Shown here: in pieces, positions 42,532 to 43,518 of the stretch
Layout: the number at the start of each line of letters is the position of its first letter
How positions within the stretch are numbered: the first letter of the stretch is position 1
Source of the DNA: an uncultured Bacteroidales bacterium
Lineage (GTDB): Bacteria; Bacteroidota; Bacteroidia; Bacteroidales; Paludibacteraceae
DNA: 43,518 nucleotides
Assembly (NCBI GenBank): GCA_902798015.1
Contig: CADBVL010000020.1
Coordinates: 1-43,518 of the forward strand
Reading direction: 5' to 3'
Notes under the pieces: generated by a model
What the model was told of the DNA's origin: nothing
What the model saw: only the letters and a program-made list of their open reading frames with translations
The model's database searches: none
Program-made: the position numbers and the translations under genes

Positions 42532-43398
42532 ATGAAATTACAAACGCTAGTGGATATTCAGCCAAGCGGGTGGCAGATTGGATATGAGGATAAAATTCTG
42601 CTCGTTGGTTCTTGTTTTTCCGATTCCATCGGGCAAATGATGGTGCAGCGTGGTTTACAAGTGACATGCAATCCTTTCGGCACACTCTATAATCCCGTAT
42701 CTATTGCGCAGGCGATGCTGATGACCGGGATTCCACCTTTGGTGGAGTCTGATGGATTATGGCACTCGATGGCCCATCATGGTTCTTTTTCACAGGCCAC
42801 AGAAGAAGAAACACGCAAAGCGGTTGGTAACTCTATTGAGACAATGCAACGGGCGCTTGAAGATGCGACGGTAGTCATCGTAACTTTTGGGACCGCGTGG
42901 GTATATGAAATGAAAGACCCGGTAGAGTCGCTTGGTCCCGGAATCTCTTCCGTGGTAGGGAACTGTCATAAATTACCGTCTGAGCGGTTTATCCGCAGAC
43001 GTCTTTCTTCCGATGAAATCGAAGCGTTATGGCTGCCGCTCATTGCGCGTTATCCTGATAAACACTGGCTTTTCACGGTCTCACCGATTCGCCATATCAA
43101 AGACGGTCTGCATGAGAACCAACTCTCCAAATCGACACTTTTGTCGGCTATTGAAAAAATCTCAAATGACAAACATCACATAGCAAAGCCAATCTCATAT
43201 TTCCCATCTTACGAAATCATGATGGACGAACTCCGGGACTATCGTTTCTATGCAGAAGACTTGGTGCATCCTTCCCCCGTTGCTATTCAGTATATATGGG
43301 AGCGTTTCACGGAGGTTTATTGTTCTTCACAAACGCGGAACGAGATGCAAATTCAACTCAAACAATGGAAATTTAACCATCATATTCCCTTGCATTAG
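42532..43398 (+). CDS. GSCFA-domain protein
   Basis: 288 residues from the ATG at 42532; no signal peptide. The name-giving motif LLVGSCFSDSIGQMM occurs at about residues 24-38. CNPFGTLYNPVSI, VIVTFGTAWVYE, TVSPIRHIKDGLHENQLSKS and YFPSYEIMMDELRDYRFYAEDLVHPS are all typical of the GSCFA family, a GDSL-hydrolase-like group of unknown substrate. Near residue 211 (KISNDKHHIAKPIS) the usual short stretch before YFPSYE looks altered by a small repeat. Co-transcribed with the permease. Confidence 0.93.
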   Translation: MKLQTLVDIQPSGWQIGYEDKILLVGSCFSDSIGQMMVQRGLQVTCNPFGTLYNPVSIAQAMLMTGIPPLVESDGLWHSMAHHGSFSQATEEETRKAVGNSIETMQRALEDATVVIVTFGTAWVYEMKDPVESLGPGISSVVGNCHKLPSERFIRRRLSSDEIEALWLPLIARYPDKHWLFTVSPIRHIKDGLHENQLSKSTLLSAIEKISNDKHHIAKPISYFPSYEIMMDELRDYRFYAEDLVHPSPVAIQYIWERFTEVYCSSQTRNEMQIQLKQWKFNHHIPLH

Positions 43399-43440
43399 GC
43401 CGCTCTTGATAAATTATTTTTGAAAAAATAGCGTGCGCGC

Positions 43441-43471
43441 TTGCGTATGTTATTTTTTTTGTGTATCTTTG
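43441..43471 (+). promoter_or_regulatory. Bacteroidota-type promoter of a gene beyond the window
   Basis: TTG at 43441-43443, 20 bases, TATCTTTG at 43464-43471. The -33 side (GCGCTTGCGTATGTTA) is nearly the same as that of the waaA promoter (GCACTTGCGTATGTTA on the minus strand). No start codon is reached before the window ends. Confidence 0.85.
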
Positions 43472-43518
43472 CAGCGTTTTTGCAAACTTGACTTTACAAA
43501 ATCTTAAATACTAACACA

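Noticed and set aside
1-43518. CRISPR arrays, insertion sequences, phage genes, attachment sites
   Set aside because: No regularly spaced repeats of 24-37 bases, no transposase, integrase or phage structural gene was found on either strand.

Overview
The window looks like a chromosomal segment of a member of the Bacteroidota, most likely Bacteroidales and probably assembled from a metagenome. The supporting evidence is the promoter type (TTTG or TTG, exactly 20 bases, then TAnnTTTG, found at eleven sites), Bacteroidota-typical families (DoxX/BT_3928-like, DUF1599, DUF4465, DUF3667-like, GSCFA, CWC), many SPII lipoproteins, TonB receptors and the lack of strong Shine-Dalgarno sites. No genus can be named from the sequence alone.

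Left part (1-15.6 kb). The first ~270 bases are visibly more GC-rich and encode part of an unrelated protein. They join, at a short shared sequence, a truncated gamma-carbonic-anhydrase-like gene, so the left edge is probably a chimeric contig end. A minus-strand housekeeping operon follows (waaA, hisS, DUF1599, DoxX-like, tpiA, carbonic-anhydrase remnant). Divergent from it are a family 2 glycosyltransferase and an unrecognised helical protein. Next come a PagL-like outer-membrane lipid A deacylase with a DUF3667-like membrane protein, a zinc-metallopeptidase lipoprotein, a TonB receptor with a histidine-rich loop (frameshifted, palindrome in its promoter), queH and a small outer-membrane barrel protein.

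Centre (15.8-30.4 kb). An exopolysaccharide block makes GDP-fucose (gmd, fcl) and exports polymer (two Wza-type lipoproteins and a Wzc-type tyrosine kinase with an unusual N/Q/Y-rich head and Gly-Tyr tail). It also holds a broken NodB-like deacetylase and a DUF1846 protein. Three bases after the DUF1846 stop a compact cobalamin riboswitch begins. It controls a B12 capture operon: BtuB-type receptor, a beta-propeller fused to a second surface domain, a DUF4465 lipoprotein and a BtuF-like binding lipoprotein.

Right part (30.2-43.5 kb). On the minus strand lie tRNA-Gly and rnpB, abutting each other, then a YihY-family membrane protein, a SusA-like periplasmic alpha-amylase and a tiny CWC zinc-ribbon-like protein. 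Divergent from the tRNA is ffh, followed by a one-TM protein, folD (frameshifted), prfA and an unrecognised lipoprotein. After a terminator and a repeat-bearing gap come rsmE, a PAP2 phosphatase, a convergent small periplasmic protein, a LolC/E-type permease and a GSCFA protein. The window ends on the promoter of the next gene.

Three otherwise well-conserved genes (the TonB receptor, the deacetylase, folD) carry frame breaks. At least folD is hard to explain as decay, so sequencing or assembly error must be considered.
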